DNA from: Euonymus europaeus
Taxonomy: Eukaryota > Streptophyta > Magnoliopsida > Celastrales > Celastraceae
DNA: 64,000 nucleotides
Direction: 5' to 3'
Assembly: GCA_963580455.1 (NCBI GenBank)
Contig: OY756962.1
Coordinates: 12,604,001-12,668,000 of the forward strand
Every line of letters starts with the position of its first letter. Position 1 is the first letter of the stretch. Positions 21,291 to 33,838 of the stretch are shown here, in pieces. The notes beneath the pieces were generated by a model. The model had not been told where the DNA came from. It searched no databases and was given only the letters and a program-made list of their open reading frames with translations. The translations under genes were made by a program, and so were the position numbers.

Positions 21291-21856
21291 TGTAAGAAAA
21301 AACCAAGTTTTTAAACACTGTCGTGCATTTAAATGGTCTTGGTCTTCCTATCTTTTACCAGCTAACAACTAACACGCTTTGCATAAGTCTTGACTTATGG
21401 TCAACCAAATATCTATTTCAAGTCCATTTGCCCCAACTAAATCCCCAAACTTTGTTTTGATCACCTATTTGCTTGCCTAAACTTGACTATAAAGTAAGAT
21501 ATTATTCAATTTCTCAATTCCAAGTCCAAACCCAATTTATTACAAGGCTTTCAAGTCTCGCGGTTTTAAAACGTGTTTTACTAAGTCAAGAAAATTTTTG
21601 AGCTTATAATTTATACATTTTATTTTTATTATAACAATGTAAAACTTTTTCTCAATGGATCTTTTTGTACAGAAAAAAATCAATTGGTCATAAACCCCGA
21701 AAAATTTAATTTCTCAAAAATTATTTATCATTGACAAAAAACTTTCTTATAAAATCAACTCTCACAATAAATGGAAATAGAAAATATCAAACCTAATCTT
21801 GACAAGCAAAAACATATTTTCCAACCCTTCTTATTATAAATTATAAGCCAATTTAA

Positions 21857-23578
21857 GGCTCTGTTTGTTTTGGGGGAAAATTCCCTTTTAAAAAAATGTA
21901 TTTCTAATTTCCTGTGTTTGTTTACCAAAAATTAAAAAAGTCAAATGAAAAATAAACAAAAGTCAACAAAAATAAACCCTAACAATGGAAAATGACGCCC
22001 TGTTTAAAACAGCGGCAGTCATTTTCCGTATCTCCCCCCACCCTCAAGTTCTCCCGCATACACGCAGCACCTCCTCCTCTCGGCTGATTCCTTCTCTTGG
22101 TGAGTGCTTCTCCTTTCTTCTCTGTTTTTGCTTCGTGCTGCTCGTTTCTTCTTGCTTCTTCTCCGACTGATTTCTTCTCTTTTCTTCCCAGAGGCTGATT
22201 TCGTGCAACTTGTTTCAAGATCGATTTCAAGGGTATAATTTTACTGTTGTCCGGAATTATTTCTAGTGTTGATGAGTGAGTTAATGTGTTTTTGATTGAT
22301 TTTTTCCCCATTTCATTTGCTTTAATTTCTGAATTTGTTGGTTTTGATGAGTGATTTATCTTGGGGTGAATGTCGTATGGGTTTTGTAGAAGAAAGAAGA
22401 TTGGCAGTTGCTTCAATTTCTGGATTTTTTCCAGATTATTGAAGGGTTCAGTTACTGAGTTTTCTAATAGATTCAAATTTTGGAAGTTTCTAACTGGTTT
22501 TTAGATTGGTTTTCACTTCTGGGTGTTGCTTCTATTTCTGGTTTTTGGATTGGCTTTCACTTCTGGGTGTTGCTTCATAAGCATATATATAGACCAACTC
22601 CTAGCAATGCAATTCTGGTTGTTGTTTGTTTATTTATTTACTAGTTACTTTTTGTTGGAAATTTGGAATTGGTTCTGACTAGTTGGATAAGCATTTGCGT
22701 CTCATTTAGGCACCACTTTGGTAGGTTTTCTTGATTTTTATAGTTTTTATTGTGCTGAACAATAAACTCATTCTCAATGATATATATATATATATATATA
22801 TACACACATTTATTCGTTTCAGGCTTACTTTTCCAGCTACTTTGTTAAGTTTTATTAATGCACTCTTCCAGCAGCTCATGGAAACACTTGCCTTTTTTTT
22901 TTGCTGTGGATTTTATTAGAGACACCAGTACTCACATTCTTCCTATCGACTTGAGGAAGATTTGGATAGAGAATTTTGTTGATCGAATGGGCAGTGTTTG
23001 AAGGTAATTTTTTTATTCCATTACTTTAACATTCATGAAACTTTAGTTCATCTTATAACCATTCTAATTAATTTTCTTTTCACTTGTAGATCGGAGAAGT
23101 TTGGATTGTCAACCAAAGCTTTATCACTATTTGCATATGATATCTTTTTATTTCATGCTAATTACTTTGAGGACATTAATAAATAGAGATGGAACTGTAA
23201 TGAATCTATTTTGATGATCTCCTATTATGTTTGGTACTCATAAGAGTTTGTACCTCTTTTATTTCGTTATGGTCTAAAATGTCGAATGTGGTTGAATTTT
23301 TTCTAACTATTGAAGTTCTAGTTATTGTTATTCTAGGTCAAAATTTATGTGTCAAGAGATTTTTATTTTATCCATTATTGAGATTCTAGTTACTCCTTAC
23401 CATTAATAAGAATATAATAAAAAGTTTGAAAATATTTTTTCCTTATAAGAAACAAACAATGGAAAAAGTATTCTATATATTTGGCCAAATATCAGAAAAT
23501 TAATATTTTTCCTGTAATTCTTTTTCTTGTAAACATAATTTCCATCAATGAACACTTTTTCGCAAAACAAACGGAGCA
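21857..23578. mobile_element. Non-autonomous TIR DNA transposon (PIF/Harbinger-like by target site)
   Basis: The left end is ggctctgtttgttttg and the right end, read inward on the other strand, is tgctccgtttgttttgcg. The flanks are TAA (21854-21856 and 23579-23581). Sister copies of the host repeat (for example at 25830-25848, ccaatttaagtaataaaag) show the empty site with a single TAA. TAA duplication with GG-type termini fits PIF/Harbinger, though hAT or Mutator relatives cannot be fully excluded. No transposase is seen. A pyrimidine-rich stretch at about 22040-22200 resembles a gene 5' leader and may be captured sequence. A (ta)n run lies near 22780-22805. Confidence 0.75.
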
Positions 23579-23589
23579 TAAGTAATAAA

Positions 23590-23743
23590 AGAAAAGTTTG
23601 AGTTGTTGTCTAAGAGTCTCCCTCTCTTGGTCAACAAACCCAAGCTCCAACCCAATCCATTTAGCAACACACACGTAATTATCACCACTAGTATCCAACA
23701 TTTCAAATGTTTCATATTTTTCTAATTTGTAGACTTTTTGCAA
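23590..23743 (-). pseudogene. RLP first-exon copy 3
   Basis: The minus strand encodes KWIGLELGFVDQERETLRQQ, related to the N-cap of the RLP. It lies just beyond the right end of the TIR transposon. No LRR exons follow. Confidence 0.68.
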
Positions 23744-24829
23744 TGAATTTACATAGATTTAAGAGAGAAAAACTCAGGCTTTCTTTAACACAACCATGCA
23801 TTTAAATGGTCTTGGTCTTCGTCTTCCTATCCTTTTCTAGCTAAAAACTTGTAGATTTTGTATACGCCTTGACTTGAGGTCAATCAAATATCTTTTTGAA
23901 GTCTATTTGCCCCAACTACCTACCCAAACTTTGTTGATCACCTATTCGTTTGCCTAAACTTGACTATAAGGAAGATAACTTGGCTCATCATGGGTTTATA
24001 TCGAAAAAATCAGGCTTTTAAACACAGCCATGCATTTACATGGTCTTGGTCTTGGTCTTGGTCTTCCTATCCTCTACCGGCTAACAGCTAACATGCTTTG
24101 CCCCAACTATGTCACCAAATTTTGTTATGATCACCTACTTGCTTGCCTAAACTTGACTATAAAAGAAGTTATTATTCATTTTCTCAAGTCTAAGTCCAAA
24201 CCCAATATATTATAAGGCTTTTCAGGACCCACTGTTTTAAAACGTGTTTTACTAAGTCAATAAAATTTGTCAGCTTATAATCTATACATTTTATTTTTAT
24301 TATAGAGATGTAAAACTTTTTCTCAATGAATCTTTTTGAACAGACAAAATCAATTGGTCATAAACTACACAAAATTTAATTTGTGAAAAATTATTTATCA
24401 CTAACAAAAAATTTGCTTATAAAATCAACTCTCGCAATAAATGGAAACAAAAAAAAAATCAAACCTATAAATGACTTGTTATGGTCTTTCGATCCCTATT
24501 TTCTTTGATTTGGTAGACCTTAACCATAAATATTTTAAGTCAAGACCTCAAATGGCTATAGTCACATCATTGACATGTATATATTCTTTACTAGTAGAAA
24601 AGCGTTCTTTACCATTCATCTTTTTATAAATTATAATTATATCTCTATAACGTTTAAAAAAAACAAAACTTGACCCCGCCAGCCTTTAAATCATGGCTCC
24701 GTTCCAAAGCTCGTTAGTGGTCGTTACCATTGACTGGACTTGGACCTAAAGGTTGATGTGTTCGTTCCTAAAGATTTCTTTATTGACAACACTCTCAAGA
24801 GTTAACCTCTGGCCAATTTAAGTAACAAA

Positions 24830-24990
24830 AGGAAAGATTGAGTGGTAAGAGAGCCTCAATCTCATGGTCCACATACCCATGACTCCAACCCAATCTATTT
24901 AGCAACACACATAATTATCACCACTATTATCCAACATTTATGATGTTTCCAATTTTCTAATTTGTAAAGACTTTTTGCTTTTACATGGAT
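24830..24990 (-). pseudogene. RLP first-exon copy 4
   Basis: Sequence 'agagcctcaatctcatggtccacatacccatgactcc' region corresponds to the WSHGYVDHEIEAL-like N-cap. It is decayed and isolated. Confidence 0.62.
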
Positions 24991-25808
24991 TTGTTTAGAC
25001 GAAAGAAAAAACCAGGCTTTTAAACACAGCCATGCATTTACATGATCTTGGTCTTCCTATCGTTTACCAACTGACAACTAGCACACTTTGGATAAGTCTT
25101 GACTTGAGCTCAACCAAATATCTAGTTCAAGTCTTTTTGCCCCAACTACATCCCCAAACTTTGTTATGATCAACTACTTGCTTGCCTAAATTTGACTATA
25201 AAGTAAAATATTATTCAATTTCTCAATTCCAAGTCCAAACCCAATTTATTACAAGGCTTTCAAGATCTGCGGTTTTAAAACATGTTTTACTAAGTCAAGA
25301 AAATTTTTGAGCTTATAATCTATACATTTTTATTTTTATTATAATGATGTAAAACTTTTTCTCAATGGATCTTTTTGTACAGAAAAAATCAATTGGTCAT
25401 AAACCTCAAAAAATTTAATTTCTCGAAATTATTGATCACTGACAAAAAACTTTGCTTATAAAATCAACTCTCGCAATAAATGGATGGAAACAGAAAATAT
25501 CAATTCTAATCTTGACAAGCAAAAAGTAATATCGTGTTGATTACTTCTAAATCTTTTTTCTTCTTCTTTTTATTATAAAAGATTACTTGTATATATTCTT
25601 TAATCTTAGAAAAACGTACTTTCCAACTGATCTTATTATAAATTATAATTTCGTCTCTGTAAGGTTTAAAAAAACAAAATTTGACCCCACCAGCTTTTAA
25701 AGTATGGCTCCGTCCCTGAGTTCATCAGTGGTCGTTATTTCGACCAGAGTTGGACTTAAACTAAAGGCTGATGTGTTCGTTCCTAAAGATTGTTTTATTC
25801 ACAACACT

Positions 25809-25997
25809 CTAAGAATTAACCTCTGGCCAATTTAAGTAATAAAAGAAAGGTTTGAGTTGTTGTCTGAGAGTCTCCCTCTCTTGGTCAACAAACCCAAGCT
25901 CTAACCCAATCCATTTAGCAACACACACGTAATTATCACCACTAGTATCCAACATTTCAAATGTTTCATATTTTTCTAATTTGTAGACTTTTTGCAA
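25809..25997 (-). pseudogene. RLP first-exon copy 5
   Basis: A 62-codon open stretch ends near LKPFFYYLNWPEVNS after GLELGFVDQERE. It is very close to copy 3, so these two may reflect recent duplication. No LRR body follows. Confidence 0.7.
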
Positions 25998-26994
25998 TGA
26001 ATTTACATAGATTTAAGAGAGAGAAAAACTCAAGCTTTCTTTAACACAACCATGCATTTACATGGTCTTGGTCTTCGTCTTCCTATCCTTTTCTAGCTAA
26101 AAATTTGCACATTTTGTATACGTCTTGACCTGAGGTCAACCAAATATCTATTTGAAGTCTATTTGCCCCAACTACCTACCCAAATTTTGTTGATCACCTA
26201 TTCGTTTGCCTAAACTTGGCTATAAGGAAGATAATTATCCATTTTCTCAAGTCCGAACCCAAGCCCAATCTATTAAAGGGCTTTCATGATCAACGTTTTT
26301 AAAACGTGTTTTACTAAGTCAAGAAAATTTGTCAGCTTATAATCTATACATTTTACTTTTCTTATAGCGATGTAAGACTTTTTTTTGTGAAAAGCTTTCC
26401 GTTTTACAACTCATGATATTTGTAACATTTTTAGTTGTCCAAATAAGTAAATTATTGCATGAAAATTAAGTGGTAGTGTGTGGATCTAAAATGGTGTCAC
26501 CAAGCCCTTACGACGAATAGGACTGGACCGAAGCTCATGAACGTAATTTATAAGCCCACGATGTGAGTACCACTAAGAAATAATGAAATATCCTAGAAGG
26601 TCCGCAGATACAAAAGATCTTACAGCTAGCTAACCAACTTGACTACAACTTTGTAGTTATGTGTTGACTTATATAGCAAAAAGTAATATCGTGTCGATTA
26701 CTTCTACATTCTTTTTTTAATACTTGTATATATTGTTTAATCTTAGAAAAACGTACTTTAATTACTAATCATCTTATTATAAATTATAATTACACCTCTA
26801 TAACGTTTAAAAAAACAAAACTTGACCCCGGCTGCCAGCTTTTAAAGTATGGCTCTGTCGCTGAGCTCATCAGTGATTGTTATCATCGATCGGAGTTGGA
26901 CCTAAACTAAAGGTTGATGGTTCGTTCCTAAAGTTTTTTTTATTCACAGCACTCTAAAAAATTAACCTCTGACCAATTTAAGTAATAAAAGAAA

Positions 26995-27150
26995 GGTTTG
27001 AGTTGTCAAAGAGCCTCCCTCTCTTGATCCACAAACCCATGACTCCAATCCAATCCATTTAGCAACACACACGTAATTATCACCATTATTATCCAACATT
27101 TTCAGATGTTTCAAATTTTCTAATTTGTAGAATTTTTGCTTCTACATGAA
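26995..27150 (-). pseudogene. RLP first-exon copy 6
   Basis: Contains the complement of WSHGFVDQEREAL-like text ('gagcctccctctcttgatccacaaacccatgactcc' region), decayed and isolated. Confidence 0.6.
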
Positions 27151-27760
27151 TTTATATATATGTAAGAAAAAAACCAGGCTTCCATACATTTACATGGTCT
27201 TCGTCTTCTTGTCCTTTACTAGCTAAAAACTTGCACATTTTAGATACATCTTGACTTGAGGTCAACCAAATATCTATTTGAAGTCTATTTGCCCCAACTA
27301 TCTACCCAAACTTTGTTGATCACCTATTGCCTTGCCTAAACTTGACTGTAAGGTAAGATAATTATCCATTTTCTCAAGCCCAATATATTACAGGGCTTTT
27401 TCTAATCCACGATTTTAAAAAGTGTATTACTGAGTCAAGAAAAATTGTGAGCTTATAATCTATTCATTATACTTTTATTATTGCGATGTAAGACTTTTTC
27501 TCAATGGATCTTTCTGTACAGAAAAAATCAATTGATCATAAAGCCAACAAAATTTAATTTGTGGAAAACTATAAATTATTGACAAAAAACCTTACTTAAC
27601 CCTCACAATAAATGAAAACAGAAAATATTGAACCTATAAATGACTTGTTATGGTCTTCCAACCCTCTTCTTGACCATAATTTTTTTTAAGTCAAGACCTC
27701 AAATGTCTATAGTCACATCCTTGATAGTGAGATCATGAGTTCTCACTTATCCACATAGTA

Positions 27761-29789
27761 TTGCACAATACATAATTCCTACTTATTTGATTCCTATCCT
27801 TTTGTGATTGCAAGTAGTAAATTGCATGAAAGTTAAGCGATAGCGTGTTAAAATGATGATTGGTCAAAAAATTTCACAACTCACATGGGTCCCATATTTT
27901 CCACTTGGAAAGTTTCTAAATAATAGATTTGGGTAAGGCGAGCCCATTGATGTACCGCAACATAGTGAAAATAACACATATTTGGACCTACTGATATAAC
28001 TCACGAATACCCAAAAATAATTTTACATGAATATATTGATTCTTCAAATGAATATTAGAATCAAGGCTTCAAAATTTTGTTGATTCAAAGAATTGGAAAT
28101 AAGATTAGCCATCTCTATCTTTTATTAAACCAAAACTGAAAGTATCTTTTATCCACCCTTAAATAATACTAAAAGTACAAAATCTCAAATAACTTAATTG
28201 AAAACAAAATCATAAAAATTGCACCAGTTACAAAAAAAATAAACAAAATCTCAAAATTACTAAAAATTTCCATGAACTTTAGCACAAAGGCTATCAAAAT
28301 TGCCAAAAAACTTTAGCAGTAAAACTATTCATTTTCGAAATATGAATGAAGGTCAAGTTTCATCTTTGTATGTATGGATTAGGCACTCGTACCCGAGTTT
28401 GATTACGTGCATGGAATTCTATTCACCAATGAAATGAGACATGAATTAGGAAATACCGCTGTCTCCGAGGTTTACCAGGTAAGGATCGATCCTGGGGTGT
28501 GCTTTTGTCACCAAAAAATGATTATGAACGTTTGAATACTAAGTACACAAGTGTGACACAAAGATATTTATGAGGAAAACTCAATCTAGGGAAAACCTCG
28601 GGTGTCTTGAGCCACCAACATTGAAGCAATCTACTCTACCAATGAGTTACAAGAATGTCCCTGTAGCTAATATCCACAAAACCTACACTAGTTTCTTGCT
28701 CGAGTCGCACGATACACCCTTCCACAAGTAGACGCTTTCACCAAATGCTCCACAGTCGCACGAGAAACTTCAAGCTCCAAGAACATACATTAAAGCTCTC
28801 AAAGTGATATTCATGAATGATTAGAAAATCATTGAAAACAAAAACTCCCTCAAAAAATAATTTCTGCTTCAAAATAGGCGAGATACAAGAGCTAAGGATA
28901 TTTGGTTACCATTAGCTATATATATATAATGCACGTGTATACCAAGAAAATCCTAGATAATGGCCTAAAATATATTATCAATATTGACCCACGAAATTAG
29001 TTAAAGATTATACCCAAATCGTCTAACTAAGGCCAAGAAAGATGAGGAAAGATTTTCTTAATTTAAGGAGATGATTATCTCTAAATAAATAGGAAAAAGA
29101 TAAAACATTAAATGGAGAGATAATCATTCCTAAAACAACTTTATTTTATTCTAATTCATCAATTAAAATACAAGGTCATAAAATAAGGAATTGGCTTCCT
29201 AAATAAAAGGAATTGATTATCTGCAAAAAAAAGAGAGAGGAGGAAATCATTCTTTAAAAGGAAAGATAATCAATTTTAAAATATTTTAAAGATTCTGTCT
29301 CAATCAATGATTTAAATCAATTATTCCTATAAAAAAAAATCAGAATCTTCGTTATAAAAATCGTGCATATAAAAATATGCATCACATGATTTAAATATTG
29401 TTGCTCATGCTAGTTACGTGAAGCTTACCTGAATTCTATGCAGGTTACGTGCAAGCTGCATGATTAACATATTCTTAATCCAATTGAAATTAATATTTTA
29501 TTGGATAAATTTCCATTAAGTCTACTTTTACATACTTATTTGTAAAAATGTCAGACAAGTTTTGTAAATTGTTGTAAGGTCAAAAAATGGGTAACTTTGT
29601 AATTTTAAATCCAAATATTTTTTATTAATGACAAAGCTACCCTTCACTTTGAATTTTGAATCTTGGTGGTTTTATGTTTTGAAATCCTCGTCTTTGCCTC
29701 TACAATTTCATTCCCTCCTCTTATCTAAAACTCTTTCGCTCGTTCAAATAGATTTGCAGGTTTTTTTAGTTCATCAGATCTGGAAACAA
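27761..29789. other. AT-rich intergenic DNA
   Basis: No gene is seen. About 28420-28900 has more complex, repeat-like text (for example caatctagggaaaacctcgg) that may be a fragment of an LTR element, but no termini or coding were found. The remainder is AT-rich. Confidence 0.4.
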
Positions 29790-30555
29790 ATGTCGCTCCT
29801 CCGCCACCGCCTTACATCCACTCCCATGGCAGTGAAGTTGTTAAAGCCCCTGATATCATCAGCTCCAGTTCTCCCTCCACTTCGTTTCTCCAAGAAAGCG
29901 CCTTCAGTTCGACCATTTGCGGCAAAAATGGCTTCATCAGAAGCCAAAGAAAAAGTCATAGATTTGCATCTCCACGTGTGGGCTTCTCCTCAAGAGGTAT
30001 TTGTGTCTGATTATTTCTTTTCAATGTTTTAACTTTCAAATGCGAGAAAAATGGAGAGAGTGACTTGTGAATGATAACGGCATAACTATTTTTGTGAAGG
30101 AAGACTGTAGAGAAGTACCCATACTTTACTGGACAAGAACCTACTTTGCCTGGACATGTGGATTTCTTGCTAGAGGTGCTTCCTCTATCAATCTTGTGAA
30201 TTGAGGTTTTTTAAAATTCATACTTTGTTATATGACCTTGTTTGTTCTTGTGGGTATTAATTTACTTTGCAAATTGATGTTTTTGGTGTTTCAGAAGTGA
30301 ATAATTAAATGATCAAGCGTGGTAGTTCCTTTTTTTATTGCCAATTCCTTGAAAGTGAATGAAAATTGATTTTGATGGACTATTCAATCCTTGTTATATT
30401 GAATCTGAAGGGAGAGAATCTTGTTAGCGTGCTGAGATTCTATGATGTATATGTAACTGCTGTTGTTCTATTTACTGCAGTCCATGGAAGAGGCAGGTGT
30501 AGATGGTGCACTCATTGTTCAACCCATTAATCATAAATTTGATCATTCTTTATGG
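29790..30555 (+). pseudogene. Amidohydrolase (metal-dependent hydrolase) gene fragment, exons 1-3
   Basis: Exon 1 (29790-29996) begins MSLLRHRLTSTPMAVKLL, a plausible chloroplast or mitochondrial transit peptide, then MASSEAKEKVIDLHLHVWAS with the HxH metal-binding motif. Exon 2 is 30104-30175 (EKYPYFTGQEPTLPGHVDF). Exon 3 starts at 30481 and reads GALIVQPINHKFDHS. Borders are GT-AG and in frame. This matches the N-terminal ~90 residues of the plant amidohydrolase-2 family, usually ~300 residues or more. Coding stops at about 30555, where repeat DNA begins; the catalytic remainder is absent. Alternative in-frame starts are at 29826 and 29928. The substrate is unknown. Confidence 0.72.
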
Positions 30556-31440
30556 TGCACTTAAGATACCTTCATGCTTTGTTGACATTTGATTTGGTTT
30601 TTTGATTGTAAGAAAGCTTGTTTTAGTAGTATTTGTTTGTGATACTCTTAAGATACATTTATGCTTTGTTGATATTTTATTTGATTTTTTTCGCTACAGG
30701 GAATGCTATTTCAATAGTGTTTCTGTCAATAAGGCCAACAACCTCTTGAAGGCTTGACCTATAATGTGGTATGTTTACAGTTTCTTCATTTTTCCTGGTA
30801 TCATCAATGTATCGAGATAGCACAGAGGTATCACAAAAGTATCGCAAAGCCACAATTAATGCATCAATTTCAAGTAACATTCTCAATGTTTAGGCGTCAC
30901 AAAGATCGTTACCGGAAGAGTAGCGTCTCGATAGGTTTTGTTGATATTTGGTTTTATTTTTTTGGTTGCTAGAAATATTGTTTCACTAGTTTTATTTATG
31001 TGATACACTTAAGATACCTTCATGCTTTGTTGACATTGGGTATTAAGAATTTGTAATTGAATTTGGGTATCACGAATTTGAAATTGACTTTAGGTATCAC
31101 GTAATTTTGACATCTACAGTTTGAATGATTTACAATTTGAATTTAAATTGAAATTGGCTAACAATCGTAGATGAGTATCATAGATTAAATATAAATGTAT
31201 CACAAAGGTATCACATTACAATCACAACAACGTGCTTTGAGTATCATGCATGTAAGAATATCACGATTCACGAGAAAATGATATAGATTTTGAATTTTGT
31301 GATACAGTTGTATCACGATTAACAAGATAATTAAATATAATTTAAATTTTGTGATAGAAATGTGGCACAGTTCACGAGGGTACCACGTTTATTTATAATT
31401 ATCAAATTGAATTTAAATTTACAGAGACATGGGCAGTTTT
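30556..31440. repeat. Partially duplicated AT-rich repeats after the amidohydrolase fragment
   Basis: The string 'gataccttcatgctttgttgac' or close variants occurs at about 30565, 30651 and 31013, with similar text in between. From 30820 to 31400 the motif gtatcac is repeated many times on both strands. No coding is seen. Confidence 0.5.
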
Positions 31441-33830
31441 GACAAATAACATAAAATGTGACTAAAAATCAAACAAGATTTTGGCGCCATACCTTATTGC
31501 CCAACATTCCCATTTCATGTACCGGCCTACAATTTCCCCTATTTTATTCCTATCTAATGTGGATCGTTACTGGTCTAAAAATCATATTAAATTTATGATT
31601 ACAATGTCAAGCACAATGTCACATTAAAAATCCTAATAAACTCTCCCTTGACACTTGTTTGACAAAATCTGAACAGAAACTCAAACTCACACACTCTCCC
31701 ACCCTTAAAGTATAAAATAGCCTGCAAAATAGAATCAAGTGCACCATACCAACTCAAAACATAGTCAACTCATTACACACAAGTCAGTGCACACCATATA
31801 AATATCACAGGATAATGAGCATGATAAGAACAAGAATTACAATTACTCAATCATACAATCAATGTGCATAAGCATACCATGCAAATAATCCAATTGATCA
31901 TTAAAACTCAGCATGCACAAATAGCAACCTATCATAAAAAACATCAATCAAACATCAGTGTCAAGCATCCACATAATAGCATCAAGTTCAGGAAGTTAAA
32001 GCTCGACAACACAAGTATCATTCATATCAAATGAACAACCTAGCATATCCACATTAAAGCATTATCAACAACAAGTTATTTTCTTCGCAAGTTTTTCGTT
32101 AATAATAAGTTAAAACTTCATACTCATTTTTGTCATGTCCTTTTCATAATAAAATTTTGAAAAATAAATTAAAAATCATTTATAGATATTGACCAAGTCA
32201 ACATCCATGTGTCGTCCAGTGGAATGGATTGTACGGCATCCAGTCTTTTGGCCAGATTGGACGCTAGTAAAACCCCATAAATACAACAATCTTTGTCTTT
32301 ATACAAATAAAGAAGTCTCATGTCTTTTAGTTTCTAATTCCATTAGGAATTCTAAATAACACAAAACAATGGCGTGATTCCTTAATTGTAATGGGCACCA
32401 CATGCCCCGGCGATTGGCCTAGCTTCAACCATATGTAACCCTAGATTTCTCTATGGTCCAATCCTTTAAGAATTCAAGTTTCAAATTTTATTTTACTCTT
32501 TGGTCCATTCTTGACATTAATTTTGATTATGTAAAATATTTATTTTACAATCTAAATCAATTCTGAGACTTATTATTTTTCTATAAATACACTAATAAGA
32601 ACTTTGTATATTTTAACAAAAATAATTTTATTTTGGGGTTATCTTTGTAAAAACAAAACCGAATAAAATTATATATATTTGTCATACAAATTCTTTTCTT
32701 TTAACATTTTCTATAACCTTTTTGACATGGTGAATTTTTCCGATCTTCTTTAAATAGGACAATAGACTATATAGGGCTACCAAGGGGACTCCACAAGACA
32801 TACATATTGTGCCTTTCAAAATATTATTATTTACCGTCAAGCCCTATGACTCGGAATAATATATCAATTTAGTGTCTGTATAACACTACTTGAACTTTGG
32901 ATGTACTCCCAAATATGTATGATTCTTACATCGAGGTTTTTCCACCAATAAAAAACCTGTCCCTGACATGTGAGAGATGTACTTGCATATCCTCCATGTA
33001 ACACTCGTTAAGTTGGAGTGAGTTTATTTGTACTATCGAATACTCCAAAATCCATATTTCCTCTAAGTTTTAGATTTCTTTATATCTATCCTCTAAGCCT
33101 ATTGAATTGAGTTGTTCATCAATTTAATTCACAACGCTTGATTTGTTAGAATCACTATGCATAGTTTCTGAATAGATTAATTTGAACATCTCATATGGGT
33201 GCTTACACTTCCTTAACCGAAAGTACATAAATGACTGTATTATAGGTTTGTGCTCATACCCTAGTGGCGTATATCCAACTGATCAAGACTGTTGACAATA
33301 GTGCGTGTCTCACTTATTGATGAATCAAAACACACATGCTATAATTATGAACGTATTAACCTACTCAAGATTGAGATATACCGTACTCCCATGGCTATAA
33401 GATGAACAACTCTTTGGTAGCACTTTTATGGTTATTCATTCTTTTGTAACTCTGTCAGTGTCTATGCCCACATATACACTAGTGCACCAATCGAAGAATC
33501 TTCTCAAATGGTCAAGACAAACCATTCCCTTAATTGGAGATCTCCATGCACTACAACCTATGTCAACAAAGTGCATAGCTTTGTCAATCTAGTTGTGACA
33601 AATGATTTAGAATGTAATAATGAATCTTGTGTCAATCTATACTTACACTTAAAGTATATCTGAGTATCCAAGATTCACATAGCTAACATCCTTAAACCTT
33701 GATAGAACATTCACATATAAATGAAATATTTAAACAAAACATTTAAAAACACAAATGCAATCATAAAATATTTATTCTTGAATTTCAGAATTGTCTTTAT
33801 ATGATATGTTTTTAGGATATCATCCCAACA
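31441..33830 (-). repeat. Unassigned repeat DNA, possible LTR
   Basis: No gene is seen. On the minus strand the segment begins TGTTGGGATGATATCC at 33830, which looks like a copia-type LTR start, but it abuts RNase H coding directly, so part of the element must be missing or this is a separate insertion. I found no matching right border or second LTR. Confidence 0.35.
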
Positions 33831-33838
33831 ACATTATC

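Larger units (their letters stand above)
20082..27760 (-). repeat. Degraded tandem copies of the RLP promoter and first exon
   Basis: The region upstream of the RLP start repeats several times with ~1.0-1.25 kb spacing. Recurring landmarks are 'catttacatggtcttgg', 'caactttgccccaac'-like text, 'aaaacgtgttttactaagtc', 'tcaattggtcataaac', 'aaatcaactctcgcaataaa' and 'tttaagtaataaaagaaagg'. Each unit holds upstream DNA plus a decayed signal-peptide/N-cap exon on the minus strand, but no LRR body. The whole looks like unequal-crossover debris from an RLP cluster. No other gene is seen in the intervals. Confidence 0.78.

Noticed and set aside
31441..33830. Full LTR of the copia remnant
   Set aside because: Only one plausible terminus (33830) was found, with no second border, target duplication or partner LTR. 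Kept as unassigned repeat.
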